Origin: DATJOJ01 sp035507035
GTDB lineage: Bacteria > Acidobacteriota > Terriglobia > Terriglobales > Acidobacteriaceae
Assembly (NCBI GenBank): GCA_035507035.1
Contig: DATJOJ010000037.1
Span: 53,961 to 117,960 of the forward strand
Reading direction: 5' to 3'
Length of the DNA stretch: 64,000 nt
How positions within the stretch are numbered: position 1 is the first letter of the stretch; each line of letters begins with the position of its first letter. Positions 25,839 through 34,276 of the stretch are shown piece by piece. A model generated the notes under the pieces. That model was not told where the DNA came from, ran no database searches, and was given only the letters and a program-made list of their open reading frames with translations. A program made the translations under genes and the position numbers.

Positions 25839-26855
25839 GTGCGCAGAGTTACTTACATAAATGTGCTTGTCTCGGTCATCCTCGCGATCACGTTACAAGC
25901 CCCCGTGCTGCAAGCACAAAGCATCCGGGCTCCAGAAGCCAAAATGGCTAACCTCATCGGTACCGTGACGGATGTGAATGGCGATACGGTTGCCGGAGCG
26001 GCGGTTGTGCTCAAGGGCCCGGATCAAAACGACTTGCGCACGCTTGTCACCGCGGATGACGGCTTTTTTCAATTTCATGACTTGAAGCCGGAAGTTGCAT
26101 ATCAGCTCACCGTCACTGCCAAGGATTTTGCCGATTGGACTGCTCCCGAGATCACCCTCGAGCCGGGCCAGTTCAAAATTCTGACCGGGATTAAGCTTCA
26201 GATTAAAGCTGAGCAGACGACTGTCAACGTTCATTACGACCCGGTGGAGATTGCATCCCAGCAGATCAAGGCTGAGGAAAAGCAGCGCCTCTTCGGCGTC
26301 GTGCCGAACTACTACGTTACGTATGAAAGCGATGCTGCTCCGCTAACCCCAAAAATGAAGTTCGGCCTTGCTCTGAAAGTATCGATTGACCCGGTCACGG
26401 CCGCCGGTACCCTCCTGATTTCTGCCGCCAAACAGGCTGGCAATACCCCCCACTACGGTCAGGGGTGGGGACCCTACGGGGAGCGGGTGGGCGCGATTGC
26501 CGCGGATGGTTTCTCTGACATCATCATTGGAGGCGGCATTCTGCCGTCGTTGCTACACGAGGACCCGCGCTATTTTTATCAGGGCACCGGCACGACCGGC
26601 TCTCGGATTCGACACGCGATGCTGAGTCCTTTCATTAACCGGCGTGATGACGGTACATGGGGACCGAACTATTCGAGCCTGGGTGGAGACTTGGCTTCCT
26701 CGGCGCTCTCAAATCTCTATTACCCGCAATCGAATCGCGGTCTCGGGTTGGTGTTCGGAAATTTTGCCATCGGAACTGCGGAGCGGATCGGCGCCAGCTT
26801 AGCTCAAGAGTTCCTTCTGGGTAAGTTCACAAAAAGAGGCGGTCACGTGCAGTGA
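25839..26855 (+). CDS. Secreted carboxypeptidase-regulatory-like domain protein
   Basis: About 338 residues. The GTG at 25839 is chosen because GGGAGA lies just before it and the product then opens with a clean signal peptide (YINVLVSVILAITLQAPVLQAQS). Residues about 35-115 are a carboxypeptidase-regulatory-like beta domain (NLIGTVTDVNGDTVAGAAVVLKG). The rest is a C-terminal part of small glycine-rich hydrophobic segments (GFSDIIIGGGILPSLLHEDPRYFYQG), probably membrane-associated. Proteins of this shape recur in Acidobacteriota and look like a TonB-receptor N-domain without the barrel. The function is unknown. The long upstream extension to 25665 cannot be wholly excluded. Confidence 0.75.
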   Translation: MRRVTYINVLVSVILAITLQAPVLQAQSIRAPEAKMANLIGTVTDVNGDTVAGAAVVLKGPDQNDLRTLVTADDGFFQFHDLKPEVAYQLTVTAKDFADWTAPEITLEPGQFKILTGIKLQIKAEQTTVNVHYDPVEIASQQIKAEEKQRLFGVVPNYYVTYESDAAPLTPKMKFGLALKVSIDPVTAAGTLLISAAKQAGNTPHYGQGWGPYGERVGAIAADGFSDIIIGGGILPSLLHEDPRYFYQGTGTTGSRIRHAMLSPFINRRDDGTWGPNYSSLGGDLASSALSNLYYPQSNRGLGLVFGNFAIGTAERIGASLAQEFLLGKFTKRGGHVQ

Positions 26856-26909
26856 TCCGTGGTTAATTCACAACCTTCGGATCGCATGAGTTCTTGCCCG
26901 GAAGATTCT

Positions 26910-28469
26910 TCACGCGTTTCTAGCGGGTATTTCCCGCCATGCCACGATGGCACTCCCGATCGCAAGAGCGGCGCAAAGCAGCATCACCAGTCGAAAGCTA
27001 TAGATGAATGCGCCCGCGACGGCGGCGCGAATCGATACCGCAGTCCGTGAATCTACGCTCGCGGGTGCATCAAGCGTCCCAAGCTTCGCCGCATTCGACT
27101 CAAGTTCGTGAACGACATCGGCTCTTAAGCTAAGCCCGGCGAGCGAATTTCGCAGGGAGTGATCGAAAGCTGTCACCATGACGGCGCCCAAAACCGCGAT
27201 TGCCAATACCCCGGCAACTCGTGCCACGGCGTTGTTGATTCCGGATGCTGCGCCGGCGCGTTCCTCCCCGACCGAATTCATGACCACCGTTGTCAGGGGC
27301 GCAACGCTGACGGCCATGCCCAGCCCAAGGACAACGAAGGCGGGAAAAAACGCCGTCCAGTAATGCGCTCGCACACTCGGCACTGCAAAAAGCAAGAAGC
27401 CTGCTGCCGCAATGAGCGGCCCTGCGATGAGCGGGATTCTCGCGCCGTATCGCGCGATTAGACCCCCGGACCAACGTGAGAGAAGGAAGACCAGCAAAAT
27501 CATGGGGAGGATAGCTGCGCCCGTCGCAGTCGCCGAGTACTTCTGAATCTGGATCAGATTCAAAGGCAATAAGAAAAAAAAGATGCCTAATGCTGCATAC
27601 AGACCTAGCGTCAATAAATTCGCGCCAGTGAAGCTTGCCGATTGAAACAGCTTCAACGGGACCATCGGTGTTTTTGTTGTTTTCTCCACTAAAACGAAAA
27701 CAAATAGTGCCCCGAAGCCGAGGATTAAACTTCCCACTATTCGAGGATCTTTGAACCCAAGCACAGCGGATTCCAGAAATCCATAAACCAATGCCGCCAG
27801 GCCAAGAGTCACTGCGGCTGCGCCCAGCCAGTCGACACTTGTCGCATCCGCGCTCCGAGATTCCGGCATGTGCCAGAGAGAGATCAAAACAACCAAAGCA
27901 GCCAAAGGAAGATTAATGAAAAACACCCAATGCCACGAAGCGTGATCGACCAACCATCCTCCGAGGACTGGCCCAAGCGCCGTAGTCATAGTCGTGAATC
28001 CAGCCCAGGTCCCAATCGCCTGACCGCGAGACTTTTCATCAAAGACCGAACTGATGATTGCCAGGCTGCCCGGCACAAGAAACGCTGCGGCGATCCCTTG
28101 CACTGAGCGCCACAACAGCAGGCTTTGAATACTGGATGAAAATCCGCAGCCTGCTGAAGCCACTCCAAAAGCGGCCACGCCGAGCAAGAACATCGCCCGC
28201 CGACCGAGGGAATCTCCTAGTGCTCCGCCCACCAAGATCAGGGCAGAAAGAAATAATCCGTAAGCCTCGATGACCCACTGGACATCCACTACCGTGGCGT
28301 GAAGGTCGGCTTGTAGCGCAGGCAATGCCACGTTGACGACCGTGCTATCGATGAATGCCATGCTCGTGCCAAGAATGGTGGCGGCGAGCACCCAGGGGCG
28401 CGATTTCTCGATACACGGTTCGATGGATGGGCCTGTGAGAATCGACGCTTCATCGCATGGTTGTTTCAT
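26910..28469 (-). CDS. MFS drug exporter, DHA2 (EmrB/QacA) family
   Basis: A 519-residue inner-membrane proton antiporter with about 14 hydrophobic helices. Motifs of the DHA2 group are visible: LGTSMAFIDSTVVNVALPALQADL in helix 1, WVIEAYGLFLSALILVGGALGDSLGRR (motif A) and VPGSLAIISSVFDEKSRGQAIGTWAGFTTMTTALGPVLGGWLVDHASWHWVFFINLP (motif C with flanks) are in the expected order. The substrates are unknown but are typically hydrophobic cations or antibiotics. It lies alone between convergent and divergent neighbours, with no periplasmic adaptor or TetR-type gene beside it. Confidence 0.92.
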   Translation of the reverse strand: MKQPCDEASILTGPSIEPCIEKSRPWVLAATILGTSMAFIDSTVVNVALPALQADLHATVVDVQWVIEAYGLFLSALILVGGALGDSLGRRAMFLLGVAAFGVASAGCGFSSSIQSLLLWRSVQGIAAAFLVPGSLAIISSVFDEKSRGQAIGTWAGFTTMTTALGPVLGGWLVDHASWHWVFFINLPLAALVVLISLWHMPESRSADATSVDWLGAAAVTLGLAALVYGFLESAVLGFKDPRIVGSLILGFGALFVFVLVEKTTKTPMVPLKLFQSASFTGANLLTLGLYAALGIFFFLLPLNLIQIQKYSATATGAAILPMILLVFLLSRWSGGLIARYGARIPLIAGPLIAAAGFLLFAVPSVRAHYWTAFFPAFVVLGLGMAVSVAPLTTVVMNSVGEERAGAASGINNAVARVAGVLAIAVLGAVMVTAFDHSLRNSLAGLSLRADVVHELESNAAKLGTLDAPASVDSRTAVSIRAAVAGAFIYSFRLVMLLCAALAIGSAIVAWREIPARNA

Positions 28470-28568
28470 GACGAATTCGGATGCTTATCAAGCTCTAACG
28501 GATTCCCATGTGCCAACGACTCCAAGCCAGTGCGCATCGAATCTCTTTTCTGACTGCTCGGAGGTTTT

Positions 28569-29066
28569 GTGAAAAAAGACAAGAACATTCTCTACGCCAC
28601 TGTCGGGGAAGGCGCACTTATCCTGACCCTGGCTGCCATCGGGTGGGCGGCTCACATGCCGCTTATCTTTCCGAGTCTGGGTCCGACGGCGTATGAGCAG
28701 GTTGAAAAGCCGAATACGCCGAGCGCGAAACTCTACAACGTCGTAGTGGGGCATTTTCTGGCCTTGGGCGCCGGTTTTCTCTCCCTTTGGATTCTTCATG
28801 CATGGAACGCTCCGGTTGTAGCTACGGCTGGCTTTGTTTCTCCAGCGCGGCTCGAAGCGGCTACGCTGGCCGTAGTGATCACTGTTATCTCGACTCTTGC
28901 CCTCAAAGCGAATCAACCGGCATCGCTTGCCACCGCGCTGTTGGTTTCGCTGGGATCCATGCAGAAGGGACGGGACGCCGTCGCCATGGTGATTGCGATA
29001 TTGATCCTGGCGGCCATTGGAGAACCGGTCCGCCGCGTCTTTGCTAAGGCGGGTGTCGGACAATGA
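28569..29066 (+). CDS. HPP family integral membrane protein
   Basis: A 165-residue protein with about four to five membrane helices. It contains the signature that names the HPP family in varied form, PLIFPSLGPTAYEQVEKPNTPSA, followed by VVGHFLALGAGFLSLW and a C-terminal GEPVRRVF. GGAGG precedes the GTG start at 28569. Plant and cyanobacterial relatives have been linked to nitrite transport; whether that holds here is unknown. It is divergent from the DHA2 exporter and convergent with the TrkA-N gene (20-base gap). Confidence 0.85.
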   Translation: MKKDKNILYATVGEGALILTLAAIGWAAHMPLIFPSLGPTAYEQVEKPNTPSAKLYNVVVGHFLALGAGFLSLWILHAWNAPVVATAGFVSPARLEAATLAVVITVISTLALKANQPASLATALLVSLGSMQKGRDAVAMVIAILILAAIGEPVRRVFAKAGVGQ

Positions 29067-29086
29067 AAAGCTCTCGCCAGCCGCGA

Positions 29087-29836
29087 TCACTCGAGCTTGG
29101 TTTGCATTGGGTAAAACTTCTGAATCATTCTTCCCGTCATCACGCCACCCTCGTATTCCGGAATAATGACCTCGTCAGCTCCCGAGGTGCGAATCGCGTT
29201 CGCATAGCGTTGCTGGCCGGCCCGGGTAATGATCTTCAAGTTCGGTTTCAGGGATCGTGCGGTGACCGTGATGTAAAGATTGTCGGCGTCATTGTCGATG
29301 ACTACGCAAATTCCCTTTGCACGCTCCAATCCCGCGGAAACCAGCACATCGTGGCGTTTGGCGTCGCCTTGGATCACCATCAAACCATCCTTTAGCAATT
29401 CGCGACAGAGGCCCTCATTGGTCTCAATCAATACGAATGGAATGTTGAGCCGTGTCAAATGATCAACCACCGTGCGGCCAACCTGCCCGTATCCGCAAAT
29501 GACGAAGTGGTCTTTCAGTCTCTCGATGCTGATGTCATTCACCATGGATTTCCAAACCTCCATCCCTTGCCGCCTGAAAATCGTGACCAATACTCGCTCG
29601 GCAATCCAGATCTGAAATGCGAAAACTCCGGCATAGACGAACAGGGCAAAGAATTTGGTTGAGTCGTGCACCGTGTGGTAATCGATGGCATGGGGGTTGA
29701 AAATCCAAAACAACGCGTCCTGCCATCGCAGCCCTTCCAGGTGCATGTAGGTGCGCACGCACACAGCGCCGAATCCTGCCAGAACTGCGAACGGCAGCCA
29801 CAACCGTCGAAGAAAAACTATAACGATGCGACCCAT
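29087..29836 (-). CDS. Two-TM TrkA-N (RCK) domain protein lacking a potassium filter
   Basis: A 249-residue protein. Helices at about 8-26 and 60-84 flank a pore-loop region (LRWQDALFWIFNPHAIDYHTVHD), then an RCK/TrkA-N Rossmann domain begins at 110 (FVICGYGQVGRTVVDHL; VIQGDAKRHDVLVSAGLERAKG; DNLYITVTARSLKP). The layout is that of MthK-like potassium channels, but the TVGYG selectivity filter is absent from the loop. It may be a degenerate channel, a channel of altered selectivity, or a nucleotide sensor. It ends with MTGRMIQKFYPMQTKLE and lacks the extra TrkA-C domain. Confidence 0.8.
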   Translation of the reverse strand: MGRIVIVFLRRLWLPFAVLAGFGAVCVRTYMHLEGLRWQDALFWIFNPHAIDYHTVHDSTKFFALFVYAGVFAFQIWIAERVLVTIFRRQGMEVWKSMVNDISIERLKDHFVICGYGQVGRTVVDHLTRLNIPFVLIETNEGLCRELLKDGLMVIQGDAKRHDVLVSAGLERAKGICVVIDNDADNLYITVTARSLKPNLKIITRAGQQRYANAIRTSGADEVIIPEYEGGVMTGRMIQKFYPMQTKLE

Positions 29837-30054
29837 GCGACTTCCAGAATGAGCGTCTTAGGTTGTCCGTGGCGGCCTCAGCAGACAGCGAGACCGAAAT
29901 TCGCTTGTTTCGAATCGAGACTTGAAAGCGAATGCTCCGCACTATAACAGAAAACGTCTTTTCCACCGACAAAAAGTAATGAATCAGCACAATCCAAAAT
30001 TTCGATGTATGGATGGAAAGCTGCGGTGCTTCGGCCGGGCTGCTCCCGCTTTGC

Positions 30055-30060
30055 TACACT
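30055..30060 (+). promoter_or_regulatory. Extended -10 element before cupin gene
   Basis: TGCTACACT (TG at 30052-30053, TACACT at 30055-30060) ends 7 bases before the ATG at 30068, with no Shine-Dalgarno sequence between. A leaderless transcript is likely. Confidence 0.45.
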
Positions 30061-30067
30061 GCTGGCG

Positions 30068-30430
30068 ATGCCCTCATTGATTCAACATGCCACTCGTATT
30101 ACTGCGGCAGGCAATAAACCCAAGCTGATCGACGAATATATTGGCCGCGTCAACTCTCAAACCTCTGGCGTAAGTGTCGCCCACATGCGCAGTCCGCAAG
30201 GCTGGGAGGAGCCCGGACAAACCCCGGAATTCGATGAGTTCACCATAGTGCTGAGAGGAATGGTGCGTGTTCGCCACAAAGGTGGAGAGATTGATGTTAC
30301 CGCAGGGCAGGCTGTAGTTGCGCGTCGCGGCGAGTGGATTCAATATTCCACTCCTGCCGACGGCGGGGCCGAGTACATCGCGGTGTGCCTGCCGGCATTC
30401 TCGATGGAAACGGTCCATCGGGACAGTTAG
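30068..30430 (+). CDS. Small cupin-domain protein
   Basis: A 120-residue single-domain beta-barrel. The start MPSLIQHATRI is preferred to an upstream in-frame ATG at 30005 because the cupin fold begins there and a promoter-like TACACT intervenes. Core strands include VSVAHMRSPQGWEEPGQTPEFDEFTIVLRG (cupin motif 1, with most of the usual metal histidines replaced) and VRHKGGEIDVTAGQAVVARRGEWIQYS (motif 2 region). Metal binding is therefore doubtful and the function unknown. It is convergent with the receiver-PPDK gene, 6 bases apart. Confidence 0.75.
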   Translation: MPSLIQHATRITAAGNKPKLIDEYIGRVNSQTSGVSVAHMRSPQGWEEPGQTPEFDEFTIVLRGMVRVRHKGGEIDVTAGQAVVARRGEWIQYSTPADGGAEYIAVCLPAFSMETVHRDS

Positions 30431-30436
30431 CCAAAT

Positions 30437-33418
30437 TTATGCTCCGTCCGGCTTGAAGATCATCCCTCGGCTGGTTCTCCCGTTCATCAGCACTTGCAAG
30501 GGAGCGGTGAATTGCAGATGGCGCACGCAACCTTTTTCTTCTATGGCGGGTTGCGATGCCAGCCACTGCCAGTCCACAAATCCCTCGCCTGCGTCCGGAT
30601 TAACCGTGAAGTAGCCAACCTGAAAGGCGGTTAGGTTTTGGAAGAAGTGGCTGCCCTGCGACGGCGTCACGCGCAAATCGCGAAAGCCAGCTTCGACAAT
30701 TGCCCGGGCACCCGAGATTTCGTCCCACTCGACTGGAATTCCCAGCCACGGATCATTCGATCCCCATCGTCCGACCCCGATCAGCAGATACGGAGCGCCA
30801 GCTTCACCTAATTTGGCGTTGAGATGCGCGACTCCTTCTGCCACCTCCTGGCTGCGGGCGCGTTCAAAACGTTGAAAATCGACGACGACCACGTCACGCA
30901 CGTCTGTGATCCGACCATTCCCCATGACCTGGGAGCTCTGGCAAATCAGCCGCTCTGGGGTTACATCCTCAACGCGCAACTCCTCGCCTTCGCGTGATAA
31001 GACCAGAGGGCGGATTTGCAAAAAACCGAACTCCGCCGCTTCCCCAGGCTCATAGGGCAAGCGAACGGCAAACTCCGCCTCTACCGGTCGTCCGAAAGCG
31101 TCTTCGCCAATGTCGGTAAGTTGCTTGAGAATCGTGGCGAGGGGAAAAACTCCGTGTTTGAGAATCGGCGCAAAGCTTACAATTCTCGTGCCCGGCCGGC
31201 TAAGGCCGTCGTAAATCACATGATTGTCGGGAGAATAGGTCGAGCCGACATTGTGCAGGCTGCCATCGGCCTCAGCCGCTTCCAGCCCAAAGCATACTTC
31301 GCGCAGGTTCACCATGGGATCGCGAGATTGCTCGGGATGATCGAGCTCTAGCGCCCAGAATTCGCGTTGCGAATTCGCCAGAATGTCTTCTACGGAAGAA
31401 AACTGCACCAGATTTCGCGGATACCGCGGGCAAAAGCTCAAGCACTTGCCACCGCCCACAACCGTTCTCCCCAGGCCAAGCGCCACGGCCGCAATACCAT
31501 CCTCAAATTTCATCGGCGAAATCGGATAGAAATTGTGCGACCGCACCACACCCGAGAAGTCCGGATAGAACCGCTGACCATGCGTCGTTCCCACGACCTG
31601 CTGCAGAATCACCGCCATCTTCTCTTCTTCCAGACGATAGGGCGTGGCGCGAACGTAGGCCTTGGCGTGCTGGCTGAAAGTCGAAGCGTAAACTCGCTTG
31701 ATTGCCTCCATCAATTGTTCGAGCCTCGTGAGCAAATCCGAGTGCTGATTCGCCAACATGAAAGTTTCATAGACGCCGGTGAAGGGCTGATATTGCGAGT
31801 CTTCCAGCAAGCTTGAAGAGCGCACCGCCAGCGGATATTGCACCTCAGCCAGGAACGCCAACAGATTCTCACGAACTGGGGCAGGAAGTGGAGCGGTGAG
31901 GAATCGCTCGCGGATTTCGGAATCATCACTCGAGTGCATGGCGAAATCCAGCAGATTGTTTTCGCTCAGAAAACGGTCGAAGACGTCGGTCGCGAGCACA
32001 ACCGAGGGCGGCACTGCAATCCGCACTCCGGGAAAACGCCGCGACACTCGGTTGTTGTGCAGCAGATGCCGCACAAACGCCAGACCACGCGCCTTGCCGC
32101 CCAAGGAACCTCCGCCGACCCGTAAGAAGTAATTGTCTGTGGACTTAAAAGTCGCCGCATTGAAATCACCAATCAAAACCTGGCTCTGCTCGCTGCGATA
32201 TTCGGCGATCGCTGCGATCAAATCGTGACGCAAATCTTCTAAGGTCGCGAAATCGGAAACTTTTCGTGGACGCAGCTTCTGCGCCAGCGCGAATTCCGTC
32301 CGCGCCCGCAGCCAGCGCGAAAAATGGTTGCGTTCGCTGTGGTAGACGATGCTTTCCACCGGAACTTCAGCAAGCTTTTCTTCCAATTCGGTCAGATCGC
32401 TGGCGCGGGCTACTTCCGTGTTGTCGGGTAGACGGAACGCGAAATCGCCAAAACCTGCCTGCTCGGTGAGAAACCGCCGCAGATCGCGGAGCAACGTAGG
32501 GGACCGTTTTCGTAAGAAAGAAAACCCCTCTGCATAGGCGCGAGCGCGAAACTCCGTACGGCTTGATTGCAGAACAATCGGAACGTCAGGTACGCGGTCG
32601 CGGATCAGGCGCGCCAACTCAAACCCGGCTTCGGCGCTCAAGGCCCCGCCCATGGGAAATTCCACATCTGACACCACGCCTAGCAGGAACTCGCGATATT
32701 TAAGTACTTCCCGGACCGCATCTTCATAATTAGAAGCCAGCAGAATCTTTGGCCGCGCCCGCATGCGTACTAGTTTGTGTGCAACGTTCAATCCTTCGCG
32801 GATCACTCGCCGCGATTGCGTAATCAGCTCGGTGTAAATGGCCGGCAGGAACGACGAGTAGTAACGAATATTGTCTTCGACTACAAGAATTACCGGCACG
32901 CCGATGGCATGAGTGTCGTGCAGAACGTTGCGCTTGTCTTCGATAAACTTGACGATCGAAATCAAAATGCGAACGTTACCTTGCCACAGGAAGATTCCTT
33001 CGATGTTCGTTTCCGGATTGCGTTCGATGAACTTCTTGATCTCACGATAATCGTAGGCAAGAACGACCACCGGCACATCGAGGCCTGCGGTCTTAACTTG
33101 GCTCGCAAGCTGCGCGGCGTCCATGTCCTCGACTTCAAGGTTGGTCACGATCAGATTGAACCGCGGGTGCGATCGCGCCAAGGCGAGCGCCTCAGCACCG
33201 CTGGAAACGTGGGTGATGCCAGGAATTTGTTGCAGGTTCAATTCCAGTGATTCGCCAATCAGAAGTTCGTTTAGCCGGCCATCTTCGCGCAGGATGAACG
33301 AATCATAGAGGCTGGAGACCAGAAGAATGTCATGCACGCGAAACGGCATGAGATCTTCGAAGCCTTCGAAGAGTCGCTCGGCGTCAACGATCGGGTCGGG
33401 TTGATGAATCACTGACAT
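30437..33418 (-). CDS. Receiver-receiver-PPDK_N (PEP/pyruvate-binding) fusion
   Basis: A 993-residue cytosolic protein. Residues about 28-165 form a receiver-like domain that has lost its phosphorylation site (Asn93 in IVTNLEVEDMD). Residues about 175-315 form a second receiver that keeps the acidic pair Glu181-Asp182, the phospho-acceptor Asp251 (GVVSDVEFPMGG), Ser285/286 and Lys304. From about 435 the protein is a PPDK/PEP-synthase ATP-grasp domain (RVGGGSLGGKARGLAF; PLAVRSSSLLEDS; PFTGVYETF; EFGFLQIRPLV). The swivelling phospho-histidine domain and the PEP-binding barrel are missing, so it is not a complete PEP synthase. It may be a signal-controlled ATP-dependent phosphotransferase. The substrate is unknown. 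Confidence 0.88.
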   Translation of the reverse strand: MSVIHQPDPIVDAERLFEGFEDLMPFRVHDILLVSSLYDSFILREDGRLNELLIGESLELNLQQIPGITHVSSGAEALALARSHPRFNLIVTNLEVEDMDAAQLASQVKTAGLDVPVVVLAYDYREIKKFIERNPETNIEGIFLWQGNVRILISIVKFIEDKRNVLHDTHAIGVPVILVVEDNIRYYSSFLPAIYTELITQSRRVIREGLNVAHKLVRMRARPKILLASNYEDAVREVLKYREFLLGVVSDVEFPMGGALSAEAGFELARLIRDRVPDVPIVLQSSRTEFRARAYAEGFSFLRKRSPTLLRDLRRFLTEQAGFGDFAFRLPDNTEVARASDLTELEEKLAEVPVESIVYHSERNHFSRWLRARTEFALAQKLRPRKVSDFATLEDLRHDLIAAIAEYRSEQSQVLIGDFNAATFKSTDNYFLRVGGGSLGGKARGLAFVRHLLHNNRVSRRFPGVRIAVPPSVVLATDVFDRFLSENNLLDFAMHSSDDSEIRERFLTAPLPAPVRENLLAFLAEVQYPLAVRSSSLLEDSQYQPFTGVYETFMLANQHSDLLTRLEQLMEAIKRVYASTFSQHAKAYVRATPYRLEEEKMAVILQQVVGTTHGQRFYPDFSGVVRSHNFYPISPMKFEDGIAAVALGLGRTVVGGGKCLSFCPRYPRNLVQFSSVEDILANSQREFWALELDHPEQSRDPMVNLREVCFGLEAAEADGSLHNVGSTYSPDNHVIYDGLSRPGTRIVSFAPILKHGVFPLATILKQLTDIGEDAFGRPVEAEFAVRLPYEPGEAAEFGFLQIRPLVLSREGEELRVEDVTPERLICQSSQVMGNGRITDVRDVVVVDFQRFERARSQEVAEGVAHLNAKLGEAGAPYLLIGVGRWGSNDPWLGIPVEWDEISGARAIVEAGFRDLRVTPSQGSHFFQNLTAFQVGYFTVNPDAGEGFVDWQWLASQPAIEEKGCVRHLQFTAPLQVLMNGRTSRGMIFKPDGA

Positions 33419-33430
33419 AAGTCACGTCTC

Positions 33431-33645
33431 GTCATCCTGAGCGAAGTTTTCGTTCGCACAGCCAACGAAAACACAGTCGAAGGACCCCGTGTCTACCGAT
33501 ATGCTGATCCAGTTTGGCCGGGAGTTCTCTGATCGGAAGCCAGTGTGCAAATCCCTTGCCGCGCTTATCTCGCTGCTTACAAGTATGCGGTACTTCGACT
33601 CCGCTCTGCCTCGCTACCCGAGCCAACTGCTTCGCTCAGGATGAC
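33431..33645 (+). repeat. Palindromic repeat element, copy 1 (215 bp)
   Basis: It begins GTCATCCTGAGCG and ends CGCTCAGGATGAC, a perfect 13-bp terminal inverted repeat. Inside are TTTTCGTTCGC/GCCAACGAAAA (hairpin 1, one mismatch) and AGTCGAAGGACC/GGTACTTCGACT (one mismatch). It aligns along its whole length, in the same orientation, with copy 2 at 33991-34206. It ends 3 bases from the stop codon of the GIY-YIG gene. Confidence 0.9.
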
Positions 33646-33648
33646 ACT

Positions 33649-33978
33649 CTATTTAATTGATTCTCCTGCAAACCGCATCTCCGCTCCCCATTTCTCGCCC
33701 AAATCTGCCCATCGAGGATTCATCGATTCAATCAATGCTATCTTCTTCTCGCGTCGCCAGCCCTTTAGTTGCTTCTCGCGGTCGATCGCATCCCGCACAT
33801 CGTCAAAGCTCTCCCAATACACGAGGCAGTTGCAGTGATATTGGCTAGCAAATCCGTCGAACCGGCTGCTTTTGTGTTCCCACATTCTTCGCTCGATGCT
33901 GTTGCACATGCCGATATAAAGAGTTCCGGAGCGGCTGCTTACGATATAGACCCAATACTTCTTGCGATCATCTGCCAC
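33649..33978 (-). CDS. GIY-YIG nuclease-domain protein between two palindromic repeats
   Basis: A 109-residue single-domain protein of the YhbQ/UvrC-N-like GIY-YIG superfamily. It has the YVYI...LYIG pair (YWVYIVSSRSGTLYIGMC, with IG for YIG), Arg31 in SIERRMWEHK, and a C-terminal helix set (DAIDREKQLKGWRREKKIALIE) with the metal-binding glutamate region. The start is GTG at 33978 with GAGGT upstream. The gene exactly fills the space between two copies of a 215-bp palindromic repeat: 3 bases from copy 1 at its 3' end and 12 bases from copy 2 at its 5' end. This suggests that the gene moves with, or acts on, the repeat. Related small GIY-YIG proteins lack a known cellular role. The nuclease-fold call is confident; the link to the repeat is inferred from position. 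Confidence 0.88.
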   Translation of the reverse strand: MADDRKKYWVYIVSSRSGTLYIGMCNSIERRMWEHKSSRFDGFASQYHCNCLVYWESFDDVRDAIDREKQLKGWRREKKIALIESMNPRWADLGEKWGAEMRFAGESIK

Positions 33979-33990
33979 TTCTTACCTCAT

Positions 33991-34206
33991 GTCATCCTGA
34001 GCGAAGTTTTCGTTCGCGTAGCGAACGAAAACGCAGTCGAAGGACCCCATGCCTGCCGAAATTGCATTCGGCTTGGCCAGGAATTCTCTGATCAGAAGCC
34101 GGTGTACAAATCCCTCGCCCAGCCTTTGCCACTCCTTACAGGTATGTGGTCCTTCGACTTCGTAGCTGCTTCGCATTCGCGAAGCAGCAACTCCGCTCAG
34201 GATGAC
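33991..34206 (+). repeat. Palindromic repeat element, copy 2 (216 bp)
   Basis: It has the same 13-bp terminal inverted repeat as copy 1 (GTCATCCTGAGCG / CGCTCAGGATGAC). Hairpin 1 is perfect here: TTTTCGTTCGC 34007-34017, loop GTA, GCGAACGAAAA 34021-34031. The inner inverted repeat AGTCGAAGGACC 34035-34046 / GGTCCTTCGACT 34148-34159 is also perfect. A second hairpin, GCTGCTTCGC 34165-34174 / GCGAAGCAGC 34179-34188, is present only in this copy. The element could fold into one long branched stem as DNA or RNA. Confidence 0.92.
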
Positions 34207-34228
34207 CAAATGTACTCGGAATAAATTC

Positions 34229-34250
34229 GCGGGGTGGTTTCCCACCCCGC
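34229..34250 (-). terminator. Strong stem-loop after gdhA
   Basis: On the minus strand, GCGGGGTGG - GAAA - CCACCCCGC forms a 9-bp stem closed by a GNRA tetraloop, followed by GAATTTATT. It lies 26 bases beyond the gdhA stop. The U-tract is poor, so it may act as a terminator or as an mRNA 3'-end stabiliser. Confidence 0.6.
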
Positions 34251-34276
34251 ATCATACTTCCAACCGGGATTGAAAC

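Noticed and set aside
33432..33626. Short minus-strand frame inside repeat copy 1
   Set aside because: Its translation matches that of the frame in copy 2 (33982-34245) only because the DNA repeats are similar; there is no protein-like conservation beyond that and no ribosome site. It is a spurious frame of a repeat.
33431..34206. CRISPR array or insertion sequence with transposase
   Set aside because: There are only two long repeats, with a gene between them and no spacer series, and the enzyme is a GIY-YIG nuclease, not a DDE or HUH transposase. No target duplication is visible.
33982..34245. Short minus-strand frame inside repeat copy 2 (contains MGSFDCVFVR-like text)
   Set aside because: It is a translation of the palindromic repeat, overlapping both terminal inverted repeats. 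I do not count it as a gene.
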